Source of the DNA: Lepisosteus oculatus
Taxonomy: Eukaryota; Chordata; Actinopteri; Semionotiformes; Lepisosteidae
Assembly (NCBI RefSeq): GCF_040954835.1
Contig: NC_090716.1
Coordinates: 3,211,605-3,275,604 of the forward strand
Length of the DNA: 64,000 nucleotides
Direction of reading: 5' to 3'
In this document: piece by piece, positions 11,346-24,699 of the stretch
Numbering within the stretch: the stretch's first letter is position 1
How the letters are laid out: every line of letters starts with the position of its first letter
Notes under the pieces: generated by a model
Databases searched by the model: none
What the model saw: the letters and a program-made list of their open reading frames with translations, nothing else
Told to the model about the DNA's origin: nothing
Position numbers and translations under genes: made by a program

Positions 11346-14300
11346 CTGGAGCGGGGAAAGAAAAATAAGAGCCGATCCGAAGGTGGTGAGCTCATCTCGG
11401 GATCGGGGGGGGGGGGGTTTTGAAGAGCACGCGGGAGGTCTTCAGCTCCTGCTCATTGGACTCTGGGGGAAGGGGTGGTAGTAGGAAAGAAAGCGCCAGA
11501 ATGACCTGAGGCTTTGGTGGGACCACCCTACGTCGCAGATCACCAAGATCATCAGGAAGCGCTTGTCATTTTTCCTTAGAACAGCACACCACCCCTTCTT
11601 TCAAAACACAATTAACGAGAGTTTAAAACGCCGCATTTCCACACTTCATCTGGGGTTTTAGATTCTTCACGAGCGCGTTAAGAGACTCCTGCCTCCTGGC
11701 GCACAGGACAGAAACTCCCCGGCTTGCACTGGCTCTTTGAACAATCTTCTATTTAAGACCCACTCCCGCCTGGTGTGACAGAAACACAGGGCCGGTCTCT
11801 TTAAAGAGAGTAATCAGAGCGCGGGGATCACGTTGCTACTACGGCTGGAGTTTAATTTGGGACGAAAATAGAAAGTCCATCAGTGGAGCCTTTACTACTG
11901 GAAAGACTCCAGGTCCCTCAGCCAACAACAAAATGCTTTCCAGACCAAACTTGTTAAAAAAAAAGACAACACTTAGGATACTTTGTAAGAGAGGAAAGGG
12001 GAGGAGGGAAAAGGCTGGAGAAAGCTGCACTCCTGGCTGAATGCTGTAAACTCGTTGATACTCTGCAGATGGAGCAGCTGACAGGTGGTGTCCCCTTCGT
12101 ATCCCCTGGAGAAGTTATTACCAGACCCACAAAATTCAAAAAACAACAGCGGGCGAAAAAAAAAAAAAGAGCCCTCATTTTGGGAAGACTGGCAATTCTG
12201 CTAGTTCTTCCAGCGCTGACAGCTTTCATTTCTAACCACTGGACATTTTAGAGGTCCTACAGAAGAAACCCTTAATGATCACGCGAGGGCTGCCAACTAC
12301 AGCTGTTTCCCTCGTGTGGACAATCTCTTCCTTTTTAAAAAACAGTTGTAGCCAGTTTGGCGATTTTTCTACGTGCAAATTTCAGTCACTCTTCTGATTT
12401 GGAGTGAAGTAAGGGCTTGTCGGACGGTATTAAAAACGTAAAGGTTTTTGCGATTCTAAGACTGTTTTGTGCAAACCGTACGCTGCTTTTTTGTGAATTG
12501 TGGGGTTCAGGGAGGGACGGGCAGATGGAACCCTCATGCTCTCATACCGTCTCTGGCACAAATACAAAACCTTACCTTTAAGCTTGGGGACTCGCATGGG
12601 TTTGCTGCTCAGAAAGGAGTCGTTTCTCAAGCGCTTGGCTACAGTGGGACCTTGTGTGTTTTCTTTGATGGCGTCGCGCAGAACACTGAAGCTGGGAGAG
12701 ACACCCCCCCAAAAAAAAGATGTCAACCAACTCATGAGGGGACATCTCATGACTGTACTAATTCTGAACATGACAATGTAACCACCCTGGTGTGGAAACG
12801 TAATGGGCACAGAAGATCAGAACTACAGGGGGTAACGACTGATTATTTGTGCACTCAAGAGTCAGAACAAAGATCCAAAACATCAACATCTAATGAACTT
12901 TTATTTTAAAATTTACATTCTTTTCAAATGTCACTGGGAGGAAACCCAACTATAAAAATGATCCTGAATTTAACCTAAACAGATGCATATCAGGTCAGGA
13001 GAGAAGGAAAACTCGTACAATTTTTTGGTGACCACAATTTATTTGGTTCATGTAATTTACAAAGCAGAGCCTAGCCTTTACAATGCCTTGTAAATCAATG
13101 TTTAACAGCTTTTCATTTAGCTCATGCTGAAAGGAACCATTAACAAGTGACAAATCAATTAGCCATTAGCTTCTTTATGGGAGCATATGACCAGTGTGCA
13201 GAAAAAAAAACCCTCTACAAAAGGTAAAGTCACCCTTTCTTGATATAGACTCTCCAACTCCATTAGCCTCTCTCAATCCATTTCTTATTAAAAGCTGTTC
13301 AAAACAATATTGCTTCTGTCAACGCAGTTATCGATGATAAAAATCGGTAGCAGGTCGACTACCTGGACTCAAATTCTGCACTGCAAGACGAGGCCAAATA
13401 ACTCCGCCAACAAGCCTAAACCATGTTGACCAAACTAATTCAACCTGGCGAAACTTTGCGGCGCCGTTGGATCTCTGGAGGAACGCTCACCTGCTCAGTT
13501 TTCGCTTCCCCTGGGCGGCCGACGTCATCGCCATGTACGATGGTTTCGGCTGCCTGGCGAGCGTCTCGCCGGTTGGCACGGGGACGCCCAGCCTGAAAGA
13601 AATGGCGGAGCAGTTCGTGACGCTCGCCCGCTGTGCGATCAACAACACATTTGCCGGAAAGTCGGCATTCGCGCTGATCAGGGCCTGCCCCAAGACGCAC
13701 GTCGATCTCCTCAGACAACAGCCTGGGACCCACGCATAAAAGTACCATATCATATAAAGTTAAAATGAAGTATTGAAATCCACATATGAAATGTTAAGCG
13801 AGTGTCTTACAGCTGCTTAGAGCAACATTTTCTATACTTTGGGCACAACGGCCCTCTCAGCACTAATTATGCAATCCAGCTCCAGTGAACTGGAAAACCC
13901 TTGTCATAAATAATCTATTTAGCTGTAACTGTGGTAGTTCATTGGAAGCAGGAAAGGATATTTCTGGCAATTCTGCAATAAACATTCCATTAAGCTGTTT
14001 GGGTGTTCTGCAAAGAACAACATAATTTGAGCGTAAGAAATTAAAATGCGCACATTTGAGGATACAACAAACTGCTTGCGGGCAGGACTGCCTTTTTTTT
14101 TATATCAAAGATTACACCTGAATTGCAAGAAAATGGTGTTTCGGACTTCATTCTGTCAAAGGAAGGGCTAAACAACCGGGCCTTACTGAAAAAGTTTGTT
14201 GGGTATTTAAAATAACAAAAGACAGCCCACTCACCCAGACAGATAAGAGCTTTTGCCATAGCCTAGAACTGTATCCAGTTTGCCTGTGCCCGGGGATATG

Positions 14301-17300
14301 ATGGCAGTGAGGTTGCTGCTGGGCTCACATTCCTCCGACAGGTCAAAGGTCAGGTTGACGGACTCGGGGGGAGCACCTGCGTCCCCGCAGGTGGGGCCGG
14401 GGGGCTCCGCCGTCCGGCAGACTTCGGGGGTGTACTGGAGAGGGAACACCCCCTCCCCACAGAAGGCGCCCTGCAGCGCGGAGACGCGGGGCTGCTGCTG
14501 GCCGTTGTCTGCACAGCTCCGTGCTAGAGGGGACACCGCCAGCTTCCTCCTGGCGGGCTTGCGCAGAACCTCCTGCTGGCACTCCGAGGCCTGGGCATCC
14601 CCCCTGGTCCGCAGGGCAGCGTCCTCTGTTGGGAGGGCATGGGAAAGCGTCAGTAGGCCATGCCCAGGCAGGGCCGCCTGGGAGCGAACCCACACGTGGG
14701 AAGGAGTATGACATCATTTTGGGGAAAAACCCACTGCGTCTTCCACATATAACTGAATTGTTAAGAGCGCAAAGCCATCTTGAGAGGTTTGTCACTAGCT
14801 ATTCCAAAACGCACTATACATGATCAGGGTCCTCAGATCTTGTACATCAAAGGTTTGAGCTCCATCCCACTCATCTCAACAAATTAAAGCCTTGAATCTT
14901 ACGGGGACAATTTACTTCCAGGCCTCATGATATTTAAGTTAGTTCAGATGCAAACCAACTAACTACCTTAGACTGAGAACTCCATTAGATTAGTTTTCCT
15001 ATGGAGGACAACACGGTGGTACTTGGTCGACACCAAGAGTATGAGTTCTCAGGCAAGGGGAGAAGAAAAATGGTCTTCTGCTTTCAGATACCAGACTGCA
15101 TTACTGCAGAACGGGTCAAATCAATCAAATGGGTAGACACTCCAAATGAAATTACTACAAACCGCTACTCGATCCATTAAAAGCTGTTTGTTAGAACAAT
15201 GAGCAACTCTGCTGAGCTCTTTGGTTGTGCCTCTTGTTGGAGTGGTTGTCAGGACCTGTAGCCCCTTCCCCCACAATTAAACCATGAAGTCTGTCTCTCT
15301 GCCACCCATGTGTGTCTTTTATGACCAATACCTTGTAAATCATAATGCTAAACAGCTTTTCATTTAGCTCATGCCATTAATAAGTGACAAATCAATTAGC
15401 CATTAGCTTCCACACAGGAACATATCACCAGATTGCAAAAGAAAAATCTGTTTAAGCTACAAAGGTAAAGTCGCCCTCTCTTGATATAAACTCCCCAACT
15501 CCATTAGCCTCTCTCAATCCATTTCTTATTAAAAGCCGTTCGGAACAGTATTGCTTCTGTCAATGCAGATAACTGATCAAATAAAACTGGTAGCTGTTCA
15601 ACGAGCCAGAATTAAATTCTGCACTGCAAGGCGAGGCTAAAGAATGAAGCCAACAAGCTAGAACCATGCTGACCAATTTTAAGTTTTGAAATTAATGTCG
15701 AATTTCTGGGTGAACTAAAAAAATACTCTTTTAAGACCTGAAAACTACAATGAACTGATGGGAAGGCAACAGCAAGAAAACAATTCATGATACTGAGCTA
15801 TACCGGCGTACGACAGAGTGACCTTAGAAGCACCTTGGCAACTAATCAGAAATGTGTAAAGAACATGGATGTGAAAATCATTGCATTCACAAATTGGAGC
15901 TGTTGAAAAATCAGCCTCCCACCACGAGCCACAAAGCAGGTGGGAGAATAATCCAAGTCTGTGAACACTCGACAAGATAGGCCTAATGAGGCAGAAGGAA
16001 CTGGGGACGAGGAGAGATCCTCTCACAGAAAGGGCAAGATCTTCGGGTCACGCCAAGTGTCTCACGGCAGATACCCAATACGCACTTTGATAAAAACTTT
16101 ACCCCCCACCCCCCGAGCAATACTGTATCCATCCTTAAAGAGAAAGATCAGACATGGTTTGTCCCACAGGGTTCAGAATATCTGCATCCCAGCTCCAGGA
16201 ACTTCCATGACAGCCCATGGGCTTTACATTTGGGAACTGATCTTCCAACCATTGTTGGAAGGAGATAGAAGCCTGTCTTGTACTCCTCTAGTCTGCCATT
16301 TATGAGAACTGAACCATTAGACGAGGGGTGGAGGTGAATATCTTGGCCAGTGAACATGTACATAAGCACAGCACTGTGGAGGGGTGAGCAGGACAGAATC
16401 GGAAGGTTATGGGTTCAGATCCTGGGTGGAGGACTGCAGTTGTATCCTTGAGCAAAGAACCTTACTCAGATGTCTGCAGGAACCCTCCCAGTTGTGTTCA
16501 TGTTCTGGACGAAACATCAGCCAAATCATAATAGATGGCAGCTTTAATTCCACCTGGTCACGTGCTCAATAAATCAGACGGCTGTACAGAATGGGTGAGG
16601 ATGTAGCAAGTGAGAAGACAATGTTCGCCCCACGGCGCTAAACATCGCCTGGGAATTGGGTTCATGGAACTGATAGCTCATTACGGACACTCGTCCACAG
16701 AGCTTCAACAACTTTCCAAGACCCACACTCTTCTCGGCAACGCAAAGCTGTATTCATCAAATACAGCCCTTGGCAAAAATGGATAGAAAGTTTATAAAGG
16801 TGTGGTGTTCCTTACCCATTCAAATTTTTAAAGCTTCACTCTGATCTTCTTCTCTAAACTCTACAAACCCCGTTGATACATACAGGCAGAAACCAGCTGT
16901 CGCTGGGACTAGAAACCAACTGCACCTGAGCAAGGAAGGAGCCATCTGGATAGATGTTGGATGTATTCAGGCAGTTGAAACATTTTCATCTTAGGCTAGT
17001 TTTTTTGTCAAAATCGATTGTCCCCCCCCCCCCCAATCCACTGTTTCACCGAGATGAGGAATAAGGGAAAAGGTTTCTCTGCGGCATATGTCCAACACAA
17101 GTCTCTGGGCAAACCCTCCGTTTGGCCTGATGGCAATGAGCAACTGTACATATGCCCGTATTTTATATTTGATTTGATTGGATGGATGAGATCTTATTAG
17201 CTCCTCTTCCAGTTGAATGCTTATTGGAACAGTCAAGCAGAACATCTAAAAGACGAGTCTCAATCTTAACCCAAATCTGTAACTTAACACAGCCTGCACC

Positions 17301-20300
17301 CAGTGTAGCACAGACTATGGTAAACCAAACTGTTAGAGGTAACCCAGGCTTAATATCTTAACTGAATTTGTAAAACCCTGCGCATACTTGAATACTCCCT
17401 TCATAGGTCTTCCCACTGTGCCTTCTGCATTAGTGCCGATTAGTCATTAGTCAAGACTTTTTTTTTAAGCCATTTCAGTGCTTAAATAGTCGAACGAGTC
17501 TCACGACGACAAGAGGTGTGCCCGAGAGAGGGTTTCAACTTTTCCCTCATTCAGGTTTATCATTTGGATCACCTGACTGAATGTAACAACTAATGCCCTC
17601 CAGCAGCAGGAGCTTGTCTTTGAGGGAGTGTCTGATGGTGTCATGCCCACCTGTGGCGACACATCATTAACTGAAGGGAGCTGCTGAGAAAGATGCAGGG
17701 CAGTGACAAATTAAAAGCAAATCGAAAAACCGGTGCGCTCGCTAGATTTCTTGGAAATGCTGCACAGGAAGTAGAGTGGTGTTAGCCCCGAGTGTAGAAA
17801 ACAGTTGCAAATCAATCAATTGGTTTACATAAGGGGTTCAATAAACTTAAAAAAACTAAACGTTATCAGCAGAAATGGAATCCAGACGGCACAGGGGGTA
17901 ACTACAGGACCAGGACAAGATCTGCAGCTGCTGGGGCCCCAGGGCTCTGTACTTCCCATTCTAAAGTTTGGTCTTTAGTCTATTGTCACCAAACAGCGAG
18001 ACTCCATAGTTTTTATCTCATCTAGCATGAACCCAACACCGTCACACTCGCACAAGGCTTGAAGCAAACAGTCACCACCCTTCAACCTTCTGCTATTCCC
18101 TTTAATTTGAACCTGAAAAGTAAATATTTTTCTCTTAATGCTGATGTATGGCTTCAGATGCTTTTTTCATAAATCCCCGATGTGAAGGAAATAAATGGTT
18201 TGGGCTGCAATTAGGCCAATTTCCAGGTTAAAAACAAAACCGAATAAATCAGCATTAAAAAGCAAAGGAAGCCGAAGTCTTGCGAGTATAAAGGTACTGA
18301 AATTCAGAAGCGTATGAATATAAATGTTTAATACTCGGCTTTCCATTCAGGATTTTTCATATGCAGTTCACCTTCAATCCAGTATTACGGTTTTTGGGAT
18401 TTTGTAGCCTAATTGACCATTAAGTTTCCATTTTTAGCCTCCAGTACAGACTTTTAGACATAGGAACTAATTCATCAAAATCCCGCTTATACTACTGTAA
18501 GAAAAAAAAAAGATTTATGGATCTATAAGTTAATGTGAAAAGCAAAATGTAATATTTAGCAAACATGAGTCACAGCCCACATGGAAGGGTTCATGACAAA
18601 GAGACATTGATGAATGAGATTTGTTCTAATTGAGATATGGGAATGAAATAACAGCATGGGAGTTTTTTCTCTCTCCTCCTTTTCGGGCACATTAATGCAT
18701 GCATGAGGGGGTATTTCTGGAAACAGTGCTAAATTAAAAATAGGTCTACTGGGTGATGCTTCTATTGCACTGCTGAAGTTTAATCAAATATTAATATTGT
18801 GCTTTTCAATAAACATTTCTGGTGGTACCTGTGGTTCGCAGAAAGATTTTTTTTTAAGAATGGAAAACCGTCTAATGCAATTCCTCACGGCTCTTGTCTT
18901 GCGAGGAAGCAGCAGGAACAAGGTCTGCTTCATCATCAAGTGTGACAGAACAAGTAGCACTGAGGGCTCTGATACAAGTCAGGCACACCGAGTTTAGAGC
19001 TTTTCAGAAAGGGTGCTGCAAAGCTCTTTAAAAGGTCAGGGTGGTCTTCTGTACTTTATTGAAGGCACATATTTTGCTTCTCACTTCTGCTACTCTAGGT
19101 CAAAAGGCTCACACAAAAAAAGGGGGTTTATAATGAAAGGACCATGCAGTTTGTCCTCTTTACCATTCACACATACATCCAGATAGCTTTTTTTGAGCCA
19201 TGCTGTGGGAAAAGCACACATGGAACATATAAAATGTATGCATTAAGGGCAGGGATGTAGACAGACATCCACGACAGTCATATGCGTACAGCGCAAACCA
19301 CGTAACCATTTTTGACTTTCAATTTAAAAATCTACAAAGAGACATAGTGGATTCATAGACAATCTGAGGAGTCACTGTATGTAGACTTATGTATATACTA
19401 TTGCAAGTAATTTCCAGTCATCCACCACAGGATTGTTTGGAGTTCTGTTGCTTGCCCTCAGCAGCTTTCTGTGGGGTTTCAGAGAAATATTTGTGAAACT
19501 AGTTCGCTGTTATTGAAGCCACAGTTTAGATTACAAAGTGGACTGTTTAACCGCAATGAAGGGCATTTATCTTTTGTCCTTCCCGAGGCAGAACTCAACT
19601 GTAAAGCTCTTCAGTGCAACCTGCTTTTATTGGCGTTTACAGAGGAATATGTGCGTGCCGAAAGCTGCAGGGACTTGTAACATCAGTTTTGGTGAAAACA
19701 AGAGGATCATAAACATTTCCTTAAGCATTCAGAGTCTTGAGCACAGCAGTTAAAAAAAAACCCAAAACGTGACCAGTCTATAAGCTCTATAAACACTGAA
19801 GATGCTCCACTTCCTTTATGAAACCTAAATATAGCAAACCTGTTGTGTAATGCTGAACAGAGTCCTGTGCTCCACCTACCTCCCTAAGGATTCAAAAGGT
19901 ATCTGGCTTACTCATCGCGATCAATATAAACCATGTCGTCCCTGGTGTGTGCATCTTGTTAAATATACTTTGTCGAAAAAAAACACAAATGCAAAAAAAC
20001 CCTGCATTTTTCGGCCATTAGGATTATTGGTAACAGGAGATAAAGTTATCGGGCTCAATTCAATTTCCAAGCTGGGGCACTCAACCCTGAGATAACGGAC
20101 ACCTGCGGTTTGCAAAGAAGTCAAGCACTGTGTCCCTTGCAATCACATACCCATCAAGACGGAGTTCTACAGTGAGCCCTTTCCAACACGCTGATGTAGG
20201 AGCGCTGCTGGCAATAAATGAAACCCAACCCCATTATTCCAAACAGATACACTCAAATCCTCCAAGGGGATTGGCTGCTTTGTGCCTAATTGTGTATGAC

Positions 20301-23300
20301 GTACAATAGACTGCTGTGCTTGTACAACTGATATGGAAAATATCTTTGTCTCTGTCCAGCTCTGCATGTTAATCAGAGCTCCAAGGTGGTCTAGAGATAA
20401 TGCAATTATCAAACTAGGCTTCAAAACAAAAGGTGCACGTGTATCGAAAAGAACAAAGAAAACCCTGCTTGCAATCCATTGCATGGTATATTAAAGGTTT
20501 TCCAAAATTATCCTAAAGAATCTCCTTTAAGCACATCCATCACTACTCAATTCAGATCTTTCCTTTCACAGCGTGGCACACTAATGCTAACGATTGTTTT
20601 AGTAATCGAGTGTAGATCATTAAAAATATTAAGTGGGAGCTGTTTACAGATGGCAGCACCAACAAGCAGGTGCAACAGATGAGAAAAGACACAGCATCCT
20701 GAGATAACTCTCAGGATGCTGGATAAATCCTGAATGGAAATTGATGTGTATCAATTAGAAACAGACTTGCTTTCACGGCATTAAGCGTTTCTTTAATGGG
20801 GACATAGTCTGAGCTCATTAAGCTCAGCAAACCCCACTTTTCACACCTCGTGTTACTGCAAGGAAATCAAAGTTAATTCAGGGGAAAAAGCAGGAATTTC
20901 TTAGGGTTCAGGCGCCTCAAATGGCCAACCATTCACTGCTGTTCTGTCTGGGGAAAAGGCACTTCGCCCTGATCGTTCCAGCTGGCCAGGCAGTGAAAGA
21001 GGTTACCAGCACTTTCTTGTACAGGCTCACATGCAGTCCAGCACGAAGCGTCGCACTCTCAGCATGCTCAATGCTGTAGAAACTGCAACAAGCTTTGAGC
21101 CCTACAAACCACCAGTTTGTGAACTTAATCTTCCCCCATCTATGGGTAAGCTGTTGTGAACACAGAGGCACCGATTCAGACACTGAGATCATCACAAAAT
21201 CCCTTTGGCGCACGATCATCTTGAGAAATCATATTTATTGGTACAAAATCAGACACCAAAATGAGGTAACACAGGGTGGAAATTCGGTACGTTCATTTTA
21301 GCACCAAGCAGTTACTGAGCTCAACAGGGAATGAGGGTTTTGAAAACTGTAAAAACACGAAATGATCCATCACATTTCTTTTTCCAATGTTTTCTTGTCC
21401 ACGTGAATTTTTTCTGCTTACCACTGATCATCCCTCAACGAAGGCAACTGAAAAGATTCCTGACAAAATGAAACGGAACTTTCCGTTTCCCCGTCACCTT
21501 CGCCTCCCGAGCAAAAGAGGCTCACTCAAAAACAAGACCTACAGTGAGAATTCGGCCCTTATGAACGCAAAGCTTTTTGGGAACACCCTTGAGGGAGGAA
21601 AAACTAAACCTGCCCATGAAATATGGATTTCTAAACAAGCCGTAATGATGTCCACTGTGGAGCAGGTGGTGTGTGTTTCATTTAACACATGGTGGGAAAG
21701 GCACGTTTTTTTTGTGGGGGGGGGAACGCATCTTGAAACAATTACAATCTGACGCAGTGCATCAGAAGTAGACAAAGACGCCAACAAAAATATTGCAGGA
21801 TATTGCAAAGAAGCACCAGTTAATAAAAAAGCAGAGTTTTTCCAGAAGTAAAGCAGTCTATCACTCTGCCTACTAACGCAAACGTGTGGTCACTATGTAG
21901 TGAAATGAAGATTGAGAAGCTCACACAAACAATGCTGCATTTGGGGGGCAGATCAAAGTCTATTACATGAAATAAAAAAAGTGTTCCCCTTGGAGTGCAC
22001 TCTGATTGCAGTCATGCTGGGGCCTTGTGGGCTTCAGCGCGTTTGAAGAGCCTGGGTCCGAGAAGAGGTTTTTCAGAGGAAGCCTGTTACTGATGGTGGC
22101 AAAAAAAATAATCTAACCAGGAACCAGCTCTCCTGTCGACTCACTTAGCTTCTGCTCAATGTCTCCACACACACACACACACACACTTGAGCTGACTCCT
22201 GGTCAGCCCTTTCAGTGTAATGGTACCAAGAACCAGCACGGAAATCCTGGAAACAGCCAGGTCAATTCATTCCTGGAAGTAAAGTCTTCCGCAGACAGAC
22301 GCTAACAGAAGTGCGCTTACCGCTACAGCAGTGAAACTCTCAAAGCAAGAAGCTTCCCCGTTATAAAACGGGCAGCCTCGATTATTGCTTCAAAGAAAAC
22401 TATGGAAAAAAAAAAAGTGTTGCATGTGAGTATTTGTACACCTACACAGAAGCTCAATGTGAACCTGGTTGATGTACTCTGAAAATGACACACAATGCAG
22501 TAGTGATCCCCCAGGAACGACCTCTTCCATTGCAAGGATCTCACAATTAATGTGCCTGTACCTCCAGTCTAGTGACCCAAACTGGAATAACTTAATTCTT
22601 TAGGTCTTAGTGAAAAATGACTAAATTGCAGGCCGACGGAAAGCTTGGAGAAATATTTTATTCAGCCCTAGATGTGACGCACCTGACACTACATTTCACT
22701 GACTATGGACTGCTGTACACAAAGTCGAAGCGGCAGCGCTCATGAAAATCCCATAAACCCAAGAGAGAGAAAAAAATCGCTCACCTTCTTGAGACTTTGC
22801 AGGTGAACTTTTTATCGTGGTTTCCGGTGCTGTGCTTTGGAAGCTTTTCCTCTTAGGTTTCTCGGAGCCTGCAGGAAGGAAAAGTTGCAATTAACAAAAT
22901 GGAATCTGAGATCACACACAGGCCTAAAGGCAATCTGTAGTATCGATACAACTCAAATTGCATAGGATGTACAAAAAAAAAAGAGTTAAATCTTGGATGG
23001 TTAAGAGTTTCAATTTCTGGCTTTCACTAGGGCTTATACAGTTCAAGAGACAAGTGGAATCCAAATCCACAGCTGACTTAATGAGAAAAATGAGCCAGTA
23101 TGTCCTTGGAGCTCACAAATATCTCTGGGGTTTTAGATTTTACGTCAAGTACAAACGTCTGCACTAGGGCGATCAGAGAGATGGCCCAAATGTTCTACTT
23201 CCTTCCTCTGGTTCCCAGGCAAACATCGAACACGTCAGCGTTCCAGAGGAATGTTTATTCCTGGTAGATGTGGGACAGAACGAGAGCAAGGAAAATGAAC

Positions 23301-24664
23301 CATGCTTCTTGTTCCCCACAATGGTGCAACACTGAGACACGAAACGGGAGGACCTCAGATGGCCGCATTGCTCACCAGCGTACAACTGGAACCTGGACAT
23401 TTTCTCAAGAACTACCAGAGGGGGAGGGGATTGAGAATGGAGGGCGATCGTCACATCACAGGGCTTACAGGCATCCAGAATGAGGTGCCGCTGAGAGGCC
23501 AGCTGACACACGGAAATGAAAGGCGGGAGTTGAGCCTGCTGTGGGTGCCACAGATCCCACAACCGACGGGTGGCACTTAAAGCCCAGGACAGATCGGACC
23601 CAGCCGCTACTGTCTGCTGCCCCCGGGCAAGGAGACCCGGGATGGGGGTGGGCCGCCGCCGGCGCATCACTTACTGCAAGGCGTGTTCTGGTGGCAGGTG
23701 AGGAGCGAGAAGGACAGCACGGAGGCCAGCTCCTCCCGGCCGGGGGCCCCGCGCCCCGGCTCCTCGGCCGCGGACTGGTCGGCCCACGCCACCCCCTTCT
23801 CCCGCTGCACCAGCTGCTCCAGCTCCCGGAACTCTGCCTCGCCCGCCGGGCCCGCCAGCCCCGCCTCCCGCAGGGCTTGGAACTGGCGCCGGAACGCCGG
23901 CAGCAGGACGTGCAGTATCCTGAAAGGATCCGGGTGGGGTTAGAGACGAACCGGCTTTGCGACGCGAAGCTGGTCGGACACAGCAGAAAATCAGCCCCCT
24001 CCCTCCCTCCCCAGGCCTCCGACAGCAGCTGGAAAAGCCCGACTGGATTCCACAGGGTCCCCGATTGCCAGTTCCCCACACGGCACAGGGCGGCCTGAAG
24101 CCGAGAGCGACTGCTTTTCAATCCAGCTCAGCTCTGGGTGGGAACAGTCTGGCCAGGAAGTAGGATAGAGGTTTGTCTCTCCACTCCTCTACCCAACAAT
24201 CCATTACCTATCCCATTCCAACAATGCAGTCGGAGGAAGGCTATTTATTTGACTGGGAGCCCAACGCGGTTCACCCGCGGTGCGACAGGGAGCGCTACAG
24301 GAGGTCATTCTGGCCTTCTGCCATCAGACTGTACAACACATCCACCTTGCGTCTGGACAGAGGCCACACTGACAGGGACCTGTTTCTGGACTGAAGGCAT
24401 CTACACATCTACTGCCACATCTGTTCTCTTTCTTTCTTTTCCCGTTTACAACCGTTTTTTTGTGCAATATATGCCAGGGACCTGTGCAATACATTTATAT
24501 CTATATTTATATCTATATCTATATTACGTCTATATTTACATTTATATGTGTGATACGATTTTTCTGCGTTCTGTTCTGTTCTAGTTTGTTCTTTGTGTGT
24601 CCGGACTGTTTGTAACTCTTTAAGTGCACCCCTCACTGTACTGATTGTATGGTATGCATTGTGC

Positions 24665-24699
<35 letters not shown>

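Larger units (their letters stand above)
14626..22784 (-). other. KIF18A: KIF18A intron 14 (8.2 kb)
   Basis: The longest intron. It holds element copy B, a tRNA-derived SINE (about 16.37-16.50 kb), a (CA)n run (22166-22186) and an AT-rich, CNE-like stretch at 20700-20860. I see no exon. The ORFs inside are short and unrelated to known domains. Confidence 0.8.

Noticed and set aside
12469..12909. 146-codon plus-strand frame
   Set aside because: Overlaps exon 17 antisense and has no recognisable content.
14280..14823. Several 100-150-codon frames over exon 15 on both strands
   Set aside because: Only the minus frame with KLAVSPL and YTPE aligns to KIF18A; the others are shadows.
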